From Faecalimonas sp. (GTDB lineage: Bacteria > Bacillota_A > Clostridia > Lachnospirales > Lachnospiraceae), in the NCBI GenBank assembly GCA_026169575.1, contig JAPFCT010000335.1:1-26407 (forward strand): DNA of 26,407 nt, given 5' to 3'. Under the pieces are notes generated by a model. The model searched no databases. It saw nothing but the letters and a program-made list of their open reading frames with translations, and was not told the DNA's origin. The position numbers and the translations under genes were made by a program. Every line of letters starts with the position of its first letter. Position 1 is the stretch's first letter. Below, piece by piece: positions 1 to 7,225 of this stretch.

Positions 1-1
1 A

Positions 2-388
2 TGTTGTATGTATCGGATGGTGCTTAGAAGACATCAGAAACTTTGGGACAATAGTAGGCAGATTTCGCCCCAGGTAAATTGTGAATTTATTTACCTAGAA
101 AAACAGAAAAAATATATGGCAGTGCTTGGAGAAACCATTATAGGGTACTGCAAAATTTCAGATATCATAGAAGGATTTGGGAATATTGTCGTTTGGGTGG
201 AAGAGACGTATCGGAGAAGGCAAGTTGCGACGAGTTTGCTTGCACTATTATTACAGCGTTGTGTAAAAGAGAAGATTGTTCCGATGTATTATGTAAAAGC
301 AGATAACCTGCCATCCATACGACTGGCTTCCGGTGCAGGGTTTGAGATTATGCAAAAGGAAGCGGTAAGAAAATATGAAGTAAAATAA
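2..388 (+). CDS. GNAT family N-acetyltransferase, 5' end cut by window edge
   Basis: This is the C-terminal part of a probable acetyl-CoA-dependent N-acetyltransferase; the acceptor is unknown. The reading frame is open to the left edge, so the first visible ATG (base 8) is probably internal and the protein is longer. The visible part shows the GNAT core: a strand containing VVWVEETYRRRQVATSLL, where the R-R-R-Q-V-A-T stretch is a divergent form of the Q/RxxGxG/A acetyl-CoA pyrophosphate loop, followed by a helix, then the late motif with N-x-P-S-I-R-L-A and GAGFE typical of motif B. The downstream epimerase gene begins about 40 bases later on the same strand, so the two may be co-transcribed. 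The family call rests on this motif order. Nothing in view indicates a substrate. Confidence 0.7.
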   Translation, partial: CCMYRMVLRRHQKLWDNSRQISPQVNCEFIYLEKQKKYMAVLGETIIGYCKISDIIEGFGNIVVWVEETYRRRQVATSLLALLLQRCVKEKIVPMYYVKADNLPSIRLASGAGFEIMQKEAVRKYEVK

Positions 389-427
389 CGGAAGAAGAAC
401 GATGGGACAATAGAGGAGACAATGGAA

Positions 428-1336
428 ATGGGAAAACGAATATTAATTACAGGCGGAACGGTTTTTGTAAGTAAGTTTGCAGCAGAATATTTTGTAAAAC
501 GGGGGTATGAGGTATCTGTGCTGAACCGTGGGTCCAGACCGCAGGTCCCGGGAGTCGAGTGGATCTGTGCAGACCGGAATCAGCTGAATGGAGCGCTGCA
601 GGGGAAAAACTTTGATCATGTGTTGGATATTACTGCATATACGAAGGAAGATGTGAAAAATCTTCTTGCGGAGTTACATGGATTTTCCAATTATATCCTG
701 ATCAGTTCCAGTGCGGTATACCCTGAGACATTGCCGCAGCCTTTTAAGGAGGAGCAGCCGGCAGGATACAATTCTATCTGGAGAAAGTATGGAAGTGACA
801 AGATCGAGGCGGAGGAGTATTTGCTGGAAAAAGTGCCGGATGCCTATGTGATCCGTCCGCCGTATCTGTATGGCCCGATGAATGATGTTTATCGGGAGGC
901 CTTTGTATTTGATTGTGCATTGCAGCATAGGAAATTTTATATGCCGGGGGATGGAAGCCAGAAGCTTCAATTTTTTCATGTGGAAGATTTGTGCAGACTG
1001 ATGGAAGTCATTCTTGAGAAAAAACCAGAGGAGCATATTTTCAATGTAGGAAATGAGGCGACAGATATCCGCACTTTTGTGGAGCTGTGCTATCGGGCAG
1101 CAGGAGAACTATTGCGGGCACGGCTTGTTGGAAATCAGTTCTCTCAGACAGACTATTTCTGTTTTCCGGCATATGAATATGTGCTGGATGTCAAAAAACA
1201 GAAGGAACTGCTGCCGGATGTGAAAGATTTCTATGAAGGATTGCAGGAGGCATTTGCGTGGTATTGTGAAAATAAAGAAGAGGTCGAGAGAAGAGCGTAT
1301 ATAGAATATATTGACAGAGAGATTGTGGGAGAATAA
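428..1336 (+). CDS. NAD-dependent epimerase/dehydratase-like extended SDR
   Basis: A protein of about 302 residues with a Rossmann N-terminus (RILITGGTVFVS, the extended/atypical SDR GGTxF nucleotide-binding motif), an SSSAVYP strand, and a Y-x3-K pair (Tyr121, Lys125 in YGSDK) at the SDR catalytic position. The later segment IRPPYLYGP fits nucleotide-sugar epimerase-type SDRs. Length is normal for the family. Two in-frame ATGs exist at 422 and 428. The AGGAG at 414-418 lies only 3 bases from the first but 9 from the second, so 428 is preferred. The GGT-x-F glycine motif is shorter than the GxxGxxG of GalE-type enzymes, as in the atypical subgroup, so a true sugar epimerase activity is not assured. 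It sits between two GNAT genes, which gives no pathway clue. Confidence 0.8.
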   Translation: MGKRILITGGTVFVSKFAAEYFVKRGYEVSVLNRGSRPQVPGVEWICADRNQLNGALQGKNFDHVLDITAYTKEDVKNLLAELHGFSNYILISSSAVYPETLPQPFKEEQPAGYNSIWRKYGSDKIEAEEYLLEKVPDAYVIRPPYLYGPMNDVYREAFVFDCALQHRKFYMPGDGSQKLQFFHVEDLCRLMEVILEKKPEEHIFNVGNEATDIRTFVELCYRAAGELLRARLVGNQFSQTDYFCFPAYEYVLDVKKQKELLPDVKDFYEGLQEAFAWYCENKEEVERRAYIEYIDREIVGE

Positions 1337-1402
1337 ATAAAAGCTTTCCCTTCTGAACCGCTTATGTTAGAATTACCAAAAAGAAGAATGGGGTGGAAAG
1401 AG

Positions 1403-1906
1403 ATGAAACTGATCAAACTTTGGGAAGCAGATGTTGACAAGGCTTATGCGCTTCAAAATACGTTTGCGCAGGATGAAAATGGATTTATCAATGCGGCTTA
1501 TGGATTTTCCAGGGAGGAATTTCAGGAGTATGTAAAGCTCCGGAAGCAGAATTCAGAGGGAGTGAATCTTCCGGAAGGATTTGTACCGGACAGCGTATAT
1601 ATTATGGAGGTGGAAGAGAATTACGTTGGAATTTTCAATCTGCGTCATCGCCTGACAGAGGGACTCATCCATGGAGCAGGGCATATCGGTTATGGGATTT
1701 CTCCAAAGTACCGGGGAAAAGGATATGCGGCAAAAGGTCTGGAAATGTTGTTAGAGATTGCAGGAGAGATTGTTCCGGAGGAAGAAATCTATCTTTCCGT
1801 GCATAAGAATAATCCGGCTTCCCTGAACGTGCAGAAGAAAAACGGAGCTTATATCCATCATGAGAGTGAAGAAGAATATTTCACGCGGATTCCGCTGAAA
1901 AAATAG
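1403..1906 (+). CDS. GNAT family N-acetyltransferase
   Basis: A complete small acetyltransferase of about 167 residues beginning MKLIKLWEAD. The acetyl-CoA-binding motif A is clear: GHIGYGISPKYRGKGYAAKGL, with RGKGYA as the pyrophosphate loop, followed by the strand YLSVHKNNPASLNVQKKNGA, which is the usual GNAT N-x-x-S-x-x-x-x-K-x-G-A motif. The N-terminal region looks like the 'GNAT family, predicted acetyltransferase' group with an NGFxNAA segment. An upstream in-frame ATG at 1364 would add 13 residues. It is less likely because the purine-rich GGGGTGGAAAGAG stretch just before 1403 can serve as the ribosome site. The acceptor substrate is unknown. Confidence 0.82.
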   Translation: MKLIKLWEADVDKAYALQNTFAQDENGFINAAYGFSREEFQEYVKLRKQNSEGVNLPEGFVPDSVYIMEVEENYVGIFNLRHRLTEGLIHGAGHIGYGISPKYRGKGYAAKGLEMLLEIAGEIVPEEEIYLSVHKNNPASLNVQKKNGAYIHHESEEEYFTRIPLKK

Positions 1907-1917
1907 AAGAAAACCGG

Positions 1918-2012
1918 AAAAGAAAAAGATGCAGCTTTTAAAATTCTTTGTCTATGGATTTCCGCACAAGGAAAACAAGGACAAGAAGAGAAAAGCTGCA
2001 TCTTTTCTTTTT
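1918..2012. terminator. Bidirectional terminator between convergent genes
   Basis: A perfect 16-bp inverted repeat (AAAAGATGCAGCTTTT at 1924-1939, its complement at 1991-2006) is flanked by an A-rich run on the left and a T-rich run (CTTTTCTTTTT) on the right, so each strand ends in a U tract. A second, weaker pairing inside the 51-base loop (TTCTTTGTC near 1943 with GACAAGAAG near 1981) extends the structure. It sits between the plus-strand GNAT and the minus-strand glutaredoxin-like gene. Confidence 0.75.
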
Positions 2013-2026
2013 GTGGGGACGTGTTG

Positions 2027-2293
2027 CTATGCGTTTTCCACTTTCGTTATGACCTCTTCCACATCGAAAGTCATTGTTCCGTCTTCCAGTACAAAGAGTG
2101 GTACGCCGACGCCGCCCTTTTCTTTTACCGTGTCAAACATCGGATTGGTATCACGGATCTTTAAAAAGCGTTTGAGATTGCCGATGCTGTCAGAAAAGTC
2201 AAGAAAGAGATAGCGGATCCCTTTGGCATCCAGCAGTGCTTTTGCATCTACACAGTCTTTGCAGGTGTCTGTTCCATAAATCACAAGTTTCAA
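2027..2293 (-). CDS. Glutaredoxin-like / thioredoxin-fold protein
   Basis: An 88-residue protein with a CxxC redox motif (Cys11-Lys-Asp-Cys14) directly after the first strand (LVIYGTDT), and a later GVGVPLFVLEDG segment that supplies the cis-proline loop of the thioredoxin fold. Both are diagnostic of glutaredoxin-like proteins. It likely acts as a cytoplasmic thiol-disulfide oxidoreductase; the partner is unknown. The start codon is TTG (2293-2291), supported by a strong GGAGGT ribosome site 7 bases upstream and the fit of the first strand. It is monocistronic, convergent with the upstream GNAT, with its own extended -10 promoter. Confidence 0.85.
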   Translation of the reverse strand: MKLVIYGTDTCKDCVDAKALLDAKGIRYLFLDFSDSIGNLKRFLKIRDTNPMFDTVKEKGGVGVPLFVLEDGTMTFDVEEVITKVENA

Positions 2294-2369
2294 AATAAAG
2301 ACCTCCTTTTTTCCATGGATGAAAACGGTGAAATGTATTTGACCGTCTTTCCCGCTTTGTTATGGTATC

Positions 2370-2398
2370 AGTATAGCAGAAAAGATTCCCGCTGAAAA
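2370..2398 (-). promoter_or_regulatory. Promoter of the glutaredoxin-like gene
   Basis: On the minus strand, TTTTCA (2398-2393) is separated by 17 bases from TATACT (2375-2370), and the -10 is preceded by TGC, an extended -10 element. The predicted start of transcription is about 70 bases upstream of the TTG start codon. Confidence 0.5.
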
Positions 2399-2499
2399 TT
2401 GAAAAATGAAATTGTGAAAATACAAATCATATTTTACTCTCGGAAAGAGATTTGTGACGGGAAAATATACAAAAAAGGGAATGAGAAACGGGAGTATTA

Positions 2500-2569
2500 C
2501 TGTTAAAATAGTAAAAAAACAGGGATAGTTAAAAAAATATCAATTTTTCTATTGACATTTTTTTAACGA
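2500..2569 (+). promoter_or_regulatory. Three Rex-like boxes upstream of and in the adhE promoter
   Basis: Compared with the Clostridia Rex consensus TTGTTAA-N4-TTAACAA, three partial matches occur: CTGTTAA-N4-GTAAAAA at 2500-2517 (11 of 14), TAGTTAA-N4-ATATCAA at 2526-2543 (11 of 14), and TTGACAT-N4-TTAACGA at 2552-2569 (10 of 14), the last overlapping the -35 element. Rex is the NADH-sensing repressor that commonly controls adhE in Clostridia. The AT richness of the region means chance matches are likely, so this is only a candidate. Outside these boxes and the two promoters, the 346-base gap holds no recognisable gene. Confidence 0.35.
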
Positions 2570-2580
2570 GAAAATATACT
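2552..2580 (+). promoter_or_regulatory. Sigma-A promoter of adhE
   Basis: TTGACA at 2552-2557 and TATACT at 2575-2580 are separated by exactly 17 bases, close to the ideal housekeeping promoter. The predicted transcript start near 2587 leaves a leader of about 50 bases ending in an AGGAGG ribosome site at 2624-2629. Confidence 0.85.
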
Positions 2581-2639
2581 AGGGGATGTAGATAAGAAAA
2601 ACGAACTTACTTAACTCATTTACAGGAGGAAAAATTGGT

Positions 2640-5252
2640 ATGGCAAAGAAAAAAGAAGTAGTACCAGCAATTATTGACAGTGTAGAAGCTCTTACAGCAA
2701 AAATGGAAGCAATGCGTGAAGCACAGAAAGAATTTGCTACATTTACACAAGAGCAGGTAGATAAAATCTTTTTTGAAGCAGCTTTGGCAGCAAATAAAAT
2801 GCGCATCCCGTTAGCAAAAATGGCAGTAGAAGAAACTGGAATGGGAATCGTTGAAGATAAAGTAATTAAAAATCACTATGCAGCAGAATATATTTACAAT
2901 GCATATAAAGATACAAAAACATGTGGTGTGATCGAGGAAGATAAAGCATTCGGAATCAAGAAGATCGCAGAGCCGATCGGTCTTGTTGCAGCGGTTATCC
3001 CGACAACGAACCCGACATCTACAGCAATCTTTAAGACATTGATTTCCTTAAAGACAAGAAATGCGATCATCATCAGCCCGCATCCACGTGCAAAGGCATC
3101 TACGATCGCAGCAGCAAAAGTAGTTTTAGATGCAGCTGTAAAGGCAGGAGCGCCGGAAGGAATCATCGGATGGATCGATGTACCGTCACTGGAGCTTACA
3201 AACGAAGTGATGAAAAATGCAGATATCATCCTTGCAACAGGTGGTCCTGGAATGGTAAAAGCAGCTTACTCTTCAGGAAAGCCGGCACTCGGAGTTGGAG
3301 CCGGTAACACACCGGTGATCATCGACGACACAGCAGATGTGAAGCTTGCAGTAAACTCTATCATTCACTCAAAGACATTTGACAATGGTATGATCTGTGC
3401 TTCTGAACAGTCTGTGACAGTTCTGGAAAAAGTATATAAAGAAGTAAAAGAAGAATTTGCATACAGAGGATGCTACTTCCTTAAAAAAGATGAGATTGAA
3501 AAAGTTCGTAAGACAATCATCATCAACGGTGCATTAAATGCAAAAATCGTAGGACAGTCTGCTCACACGATCGCAGCATTAGCAGGAGTAGACGTTCCGG
3601 AAGATACAAAGATCCTGATCGGTGAAGTAGAATCTGTAGATATCTCAGAAGAATTTGCACATGAGAAATTATCTCCGGTACTTGCAATGTACAAAGCAAA
3701 GACATTTGACGAAGCAATCGCAAAGGCAGAACAGTTAGTAGCTGACGGTGGATATGGACATACAGCTTCTATCTATGTACACCCGGCAGAGACAGAAAAG
3801 CTTGCAAAACATGCGGCAGCTATGAAGACATGCCGTATCCTTGTAAATACACCTTCTTCACAGGGTGGAATCGGTGATCTTTACAACTTCAAATTAGCTC
3901 CATCTCTTACATTAGGATGTGGTTCCTGGGGAGGAAACTCAGTATCTGAGAACGTAGGAGTAAAACATTTGATCAACGTGAAGACAGTTGCCGAGAGGAG
4001 AGAAAACATGCTTTGGTTCAGAGTTCCTGAAAAAGTTTATTTCAAGAAAGGATGTATGCCGGTTGCTCTTGATGAACTGGGAACAGTGATGGGCAAAAAG
4101 AAAGCATTCATCGTAACAGACAGCTTCTTATACCACAATGGATATGTAAAAGGTATCGAAGAAAAATTAGATGAAATGGGAATCCAGCACACATGCTTCT
4201 ATGAAGTAGCTCCAGACCCGACACTGGAATGTGCAAAAGCAGGTGCAGCAGCAATGACAGCATTCCAGCCAGATGTGATTATCGCTCTTGGTGGTGGATC
4301 CGCAATGGATGCCGGAAAGATTATGTGGGTAATGTACGAACATCCAGAAGCAGACTTCCTTGATATGGCAATGCGTTTCATGGATATCCGCAAGAGAGTA
4401 TACACATTCCCGAAAATGGGAGAGAAGGCTTACTTCGTTGCAATCCCGACATCTTCAGGAACAGGTTCTGAGGTAACACCATTCGCAGTTATCACAGATG
4501 AGAAAACAGGAGTAAAATATCCGTTAGCAGACTACGAATTATTACCGAAGATGGCGATCATCGATGCTGACAATATGATGAGCCAGCCAAAAGGACTGAC
4601 AAGCGCTTCCGGTATTGATGCACTTACACATGCATTAGAGGCATATGCTTCTATTATGGCAACAGATTACACAGATGGTCTTGCATTAAAAGCAATGAAG
4701 AACATCTTCAAATATTTACCATCTGCTTACGAAAACGGAGCAAACGATCCGATCGCAAGAGAGAAGATGGCAGACGCTTCCTGCATGGCAGGTATGGCAT
4801 TCGCGAATGCATTCTTAGGAGTGTGCCACTCAATGGCTCATAAATTAGGAGCATTCCACCACTTACCACACGGTGTTGCAAATGCGTTACTGATCAACGA
4901 AGTAATGAAATTCAACGCAACAGACGTGCCGACAAAGATGGGAACATTCTCTCAGTACCAGTATCCACACGCGTTAGAAAGATACGCAGAATGTGCTAGA
5001 TTCGTTGGTGTCGTAGGAAAAGACGACAAAGAAACATTTGAGAAATTCCTTGAGAAGATCGATGAATTAAAAGCAGCAGTCGGAATCAAGAAGACGATCA
5101 AAGAATACGGAGTAGATGAAAAATACTTCCTGGATACATTAGATGAAATGGTAGAACAGGCATTTGATGATCAGTGTACAGGTGCAAACCCAAGATACCC
5201 ACTGATGAAAGAAATCAAAGAGATGTACTTGAGAGTTTACTACGGAAACTAA
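2640..5252 (+). CDS. adhE: Bifunctional acetaldehyde-CoA / alcohol dehydrogenase
   Basis: An 870-residue enzyme that reduces acetyl-CoA to acetaldehyde and then ethanol, re-oxidising two NADH during fermentation; members assemble into cytoplasmic spirosome filaments. The N-terminal half is a CoA-acylating aldehyde dehydrogenase with its nucleophile at Cys253 (NGMICASEQS; equivalent to E. coli Cys246). The C-terminal half is an iron-dependent alcohol dehydrogenase with GGGSAMDAGK and the metal ligands Asp660, His664, His730 and His744, each offset by +7 from the E. coli ligands Asp653, His657, His723 and His737. Length matches the family. The start ATG follows AGGAGG at ideal distance. Codon use is strongly biased and unlike the neighbours, as expected for a highly expressed gene. 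It is monocistronic, with its own promoter and terminator, and may be under Rex control. Confidence 0.98.
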   Translation: MAKKKEVVPAIIDSVEALTAKMEAMREAQKEFATFTQEQVDKIFFEAALAANKMRIPLAKMAVEETGMGIVEDKVIKNHYAAEYIYNAYKDTKTCGVIEEDKAFGIKKIAEPIGLVAAVIPTTNPTSTAIFKTLISLKTRNAIIISPHPRAKASTIAAAKVVLDAAVKAGAPEGIIGWIDVPSLELTNEVMKNADIILATGGPGMVKAAYSSGKPALGVGAGNTPVIIDDTADVKLAVNSIIHSKTFDNGMICASEQSVTVLEKVYKEVKEEFAYRGCYFLKKDEIEKVRKTIIINGALNAKIVGQSAHTIAALAGVDVPEDTKILIGEVESVDISEEFAHEKLSPVLAMYKAKTFDEAIAKAEQLVADGGYGHTASIYVHPAETEKLAKHAAAMKTCRILVNTPSSQGGIGDLYNFKLAPSLTLGCGSWGGNSVSENVGVKHLINVKTVAERRENMLWFRVPEKVYFKKGCMPVALDELGTVMGKKKAFIVTDSFLYHNGYVKGIEEKLDEMGIQHTCFYEVAPDPTLECAKAGAAAMTAFQPDVIIALGGGSAMDAGKIMWVMYEHPEADFLDMAMRFMDIRKRVYTFPKMGEKAYFVAIPTSSGTGSEVTPFAVITDEKTGVKYPLADYELLPKMAIIDADNMMSQPKGLTSASGIDALTHALEAYASIMATDYTDGLALKAMKNIFKYLPSAYENGANDPIAREKMADASCMAGMAFANAFLGVCHSMAHKLGAFHHLPHGVANALLINEVMKFNATDVPTKMGTFSQYQYPHALERYAECARFVGVVGKDDKETFEKFLEKIDELKAAVGIKKTIKEYGVDEKYFLDTLDEMVEQAFDDQCTGANPRYPLMKEIKEMYLRVYYGN

Positions 5253-5324
5253 TTTCAGCAAAGACAGAAATAGTTGATCGGGTAAATAAAAGACAGAAAA
5301 GAATAAATCTAGAAACAGAATTGG

Positions 5325-5370
5325 AAAAAGCCAGAAGGCGGTGGCGAAAGTCACTGACTTCTGGCTTTTT
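5325..5370 (+). terminator. Rho-independent terminator of adhE
   Basis: A perfect 13-bp stem (AAAAAGCCAGAAG at 5325-5337 with its complement at 5358-5370) ends in a T run. Inside it a second helix, GTGGC/GTCAC, is closed by a GAAA tetraloop. The A run on the left side means it could also stop transcription from the minus strand, where the small ORF at 5408-5581 reads toward it. Confidence 0.92.
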
Positions 5371-5407
5371 GCGTGGATATGATAGGGGAGAGAAAAGGGA
5401 TATATTA

Positions 5408-5581
5408 TCAGAGCATCAGAATGTGTTTAATAGTGGAAAGATCTTTGTCAAGCAAGTTCGCGATTTCCTTTGGGGAATATCCTTTTGCAGTAAGAGTGGA
5501 AACAACTTTGGAAAGTTCGCTTTGTGCACCAATTGCCATCCCTTCTTCCCGGAGCAATCTTTCCCTTTCTTCTGTTTTCAT
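5408..5581 (-). CDS. 57-residue protein resembling the C-terminal tail of Rpn-family nucleases
   Basis: A short ORF encoding a charged helical protein: MKTEERERLLREEGMAIG, then a segment LTAKGYSPKEIANLLDKDLSTIKHIL. The G-Y-S-P-K-E-I-A-x-L-L-D motif is the one usually seen at the end of Rpn/YhgA-like PD-(D/E)XK nucleases (recombination-promoting nuclease/putative transposase group). The nuclease domain itself is absent, so this is either a leftover tail or a free-standing small protein. A very good ribosome site (GGAGGT about 7 bases before the ATG at 5581) argues that it is translated. An upstream extension of the frame to 5734 has no such support. The function is unknown; the homology call is from motif memory. 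Confidence 0.6.
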   Translation of the reverse strand: MKTEERERLLREEGMAIGAQSELSKVVSTLTAKGYSPKEIANLLDKDLSTIKHILML

Positions 5582-5734
5582 ATACGCCACCTCCATTTTC
5601 TGATCATTTTTTATGGAACAGAAAAAGAATTCTAAATTAATTTGTTGGTCTGCAAGGAGGAAAGAGGGCAGACGGATATAAAAAATAATATATAGACGAA
5701 ATCTATAAAAATGTTTTTTCATCAAAAATATCAA

Positions 5735-5764
5735 TTAGAACAAATTTTCCTCCTATGCTATGAT
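5735..5764 (+). promoter_or_regulatory. Possible promoter of the transporter-molybdoenzyme operon
   Basis: TTAGAA at 5735-5740 and TATGAT at 5759-5764 are 18 bases apart, 50 bases before the first start codon. The -10 is good, the -35 weak, which would fit an activator-dependent promoter, but no operator is evident. Confidence 0.4.
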
Positions 5765-5815
5765 AAAAACGCAGAATAAATATTCTGAGAAGAAGTAGTA
5801 CAAGGAGTGAAAGTT

Positions 5816-7114
5816 ATGAAGAGAGCACTTGCAGTCCTTCTGGCGCTCGGCTTATCAGTATCTGGTCTTGCCGGCTGTGGAAGTGATGAAAAGGAAGCAA
5901 AGAAAGAGGAAGATGGAAAGACAGTTATTAATTTCTGGTGTCATGAGAATAAGCCGTGGATCGAGGCATATGAAGAGACGATCAAGAGATTCGAGAAGGA
6001 ACACCCGGAATATGATGTGAAGCTGTCTCACTATCCGTTTGATGTCTATAATCAGAAGATCCAGACAGCGCTGACATCAGACAAGGGGGAAGTGGATATC
6101 ATTGCAGTATGGGGAGGAACCGCGCCGAATTTTATTGAGACGGATGCGCTTGCAGAGGTTCCTGAAAATATTGTGAAAGAATTAGAGAGTGATTACCTGG
6201 AACCGACGCTTGGCGTTTTCCAGAAAGAAGGAAAATACTATGGAGTTCCGATGGAATTTAACTTAGAGTACGGTGGAATGATCGTAAATAAAAAACTTTT
6301 TGAGGAGGCAGGACTTTCTTATCCGGAGACATGGGAAGAACTGCGGGAAACTTCTAAGAAAGTTGCAAAGAAAAATGGAGAAGTTATGGAGATGACTGGA
6401 TTTGACATGATCGATTCCGATGCGCTGATCTGTAACTATCTGTCCATGATCCTGCAGCAGGGAGGACAATACCTGGAAGAGGATCATTCGATCAACTTTG
6501 CGACACCGGAGGGAATTCAGGCAATGGAAGAGATCGTCAGCATGGTGAAAGACGGTGAGACAAGTCTGGAATCTCTGACTTCCGGCGAATATGCATTTAA
6601 TAAAACTTATCAGGACAAAGGCTTTATGGCGTCTGTCGGTTCCTGGGGAATCGGTGAGGGAACCGGTTCGTATGATCTGACATATGGGGCAGACTTTGAA
6701 TATGTGCCGGTGCCGCTCTACGGAGATGAAATGGCATTCGCATCTGAGACCGGATGGGGGATCATGGTTCCGGAAAACAGTGCGCATAAAGATGCGGCAT
6801 GGGAATTTATTGAATTTTTCAGTCAGCCGGAAAACCTTGTAAAACATAATATTGCATGTAATCAGCTTCCGCCGAGAAAATCATTGTTGGACAATGAAGA
6901 ATACAGAGAGGCGATGCCAAATATCACATTCCTTCTTGACATTATGGAAAAAGGTCAGTGGATGGGACCATATAACACATCTGCGATGAGAGATCTCTTC
7001 AATGAAATGTTCATTTCTCTGTGTCAGGAGGAAAATCCGGATATCGAGAAGGCATTGAAAGAGGTGTCAGAGAAGATTACGGCAGAATGCCAGCTTGGAT
7101 ATGAAACAAAATAG
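5816..7114 (+). CDS. CUT1-type ABC transporter solute-binding lipoprotein
   Basis: A family 1 extracellular solute-binding protein of 432 residues, expected to capture a sugar or sugar-like compound outside the membrane. It has a lipoprotein signal: MKRAL, a hydrophobic stretch and the lipobox LAGC with lipidated Cys21, followed by an acidic/lysine-rich tether. The mature part follows the family 1 pattern (INFWCHE, GVPMEFN, NKKLFEEAGLSYPETWEEL, FMASVGSWG, ASETGWGIMVPENSAHKDAAWEFIEF). A GTG at 5807 in the same frame overlaps the AGGAG ribosome site itself, so the ATG at 5816 is the likely start. It leads an operon with two permeases and redox genes. The substrate cannot be read from sequence. 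Confidence 0.9.
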   Translation: MKRALAVLLALGLSVSGLAGCGSDEKEAKKEEDGKTVINFWCHENKPWIEAYEETIKRFEKEHPEYDVKLSHYPFDVYNQKIQTALTSDKGEVDIIAVWGGTAPNFIETDALAEVPENIVKELESDYLEPTLGVFQKEGKYYGVPMEFNLEYGGMIVNKKLFEEAGLSYPETWEELRETSKKVAKKNGEVMEMTGFDMIDSDALICNYLSMILQQGGQYLEEDHSINFATPEGIQAMEEIVSMVKDGETSLESLTSGEYAFNKTYQDKGFMASVGSWGIGEGTGSYDLTYGADFEYVPVPLYGDEMAFASETGWGIMVPENSAHKDAAWEFIEFFSQPENLVKHNIACNQLPPRKSLLDNEEYREAMPNITFLLDIMEKGQWMGPYNTSAMRDLFNEMFISLCQEENPDIEKALKEVSEKITAECQLGYETK

Positions 7115-7124
7115 ATGGCAGGAT

Positions 7125-7153
7125 CCGGGGATTCACAGTTGGTGGATTCCCGG
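7125..7153 (+). other. Intra-operon stem-loop after the binding-protein gene
   Basis: A 12-bp stem (CCGGGGATTCAC at 7125-7136 with GTGGATTCCCGG at 7142-7153, two G-U pairs) closes a 5-base loop, 10 bases after the stop codon. It is followed by only a weak T-rich stretch. In many transporter operons such hairpins protect the upstream message from decay or partly terminate, so that binding protein exceeds permease; that role here is inferred. Confidence 0.6.
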
Positions 7154-7225
7154 TTATTTCTATAAAAAAAAGAGCAGAAAAGAAGAGGTAGAAGAGAAAA
7201 TGGAAAGGAAAGAAGATAAGGGAAA

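Noticed and set aside
1929..2213. 94-codon plus-strand frame opposite the glutaredoxin-like gene
   Set aside because: It is antisense to a gene with a clear CxxC fold and strong ribosome site, begins inside the terminator stem and matches no family.
5174..5635. 153-codon plus-strand frame running through the adhE terminator
   Set aside because: It overlaps the end of adhE, crosses a strong terminator and lies opposite the 57-codon ORF; no ribosome site or domain.
6263..6847. 194-codon minus-strand frame
   Set aside because: It is opposite the solute-binding protein gene and has low-complexity composition with no family match.
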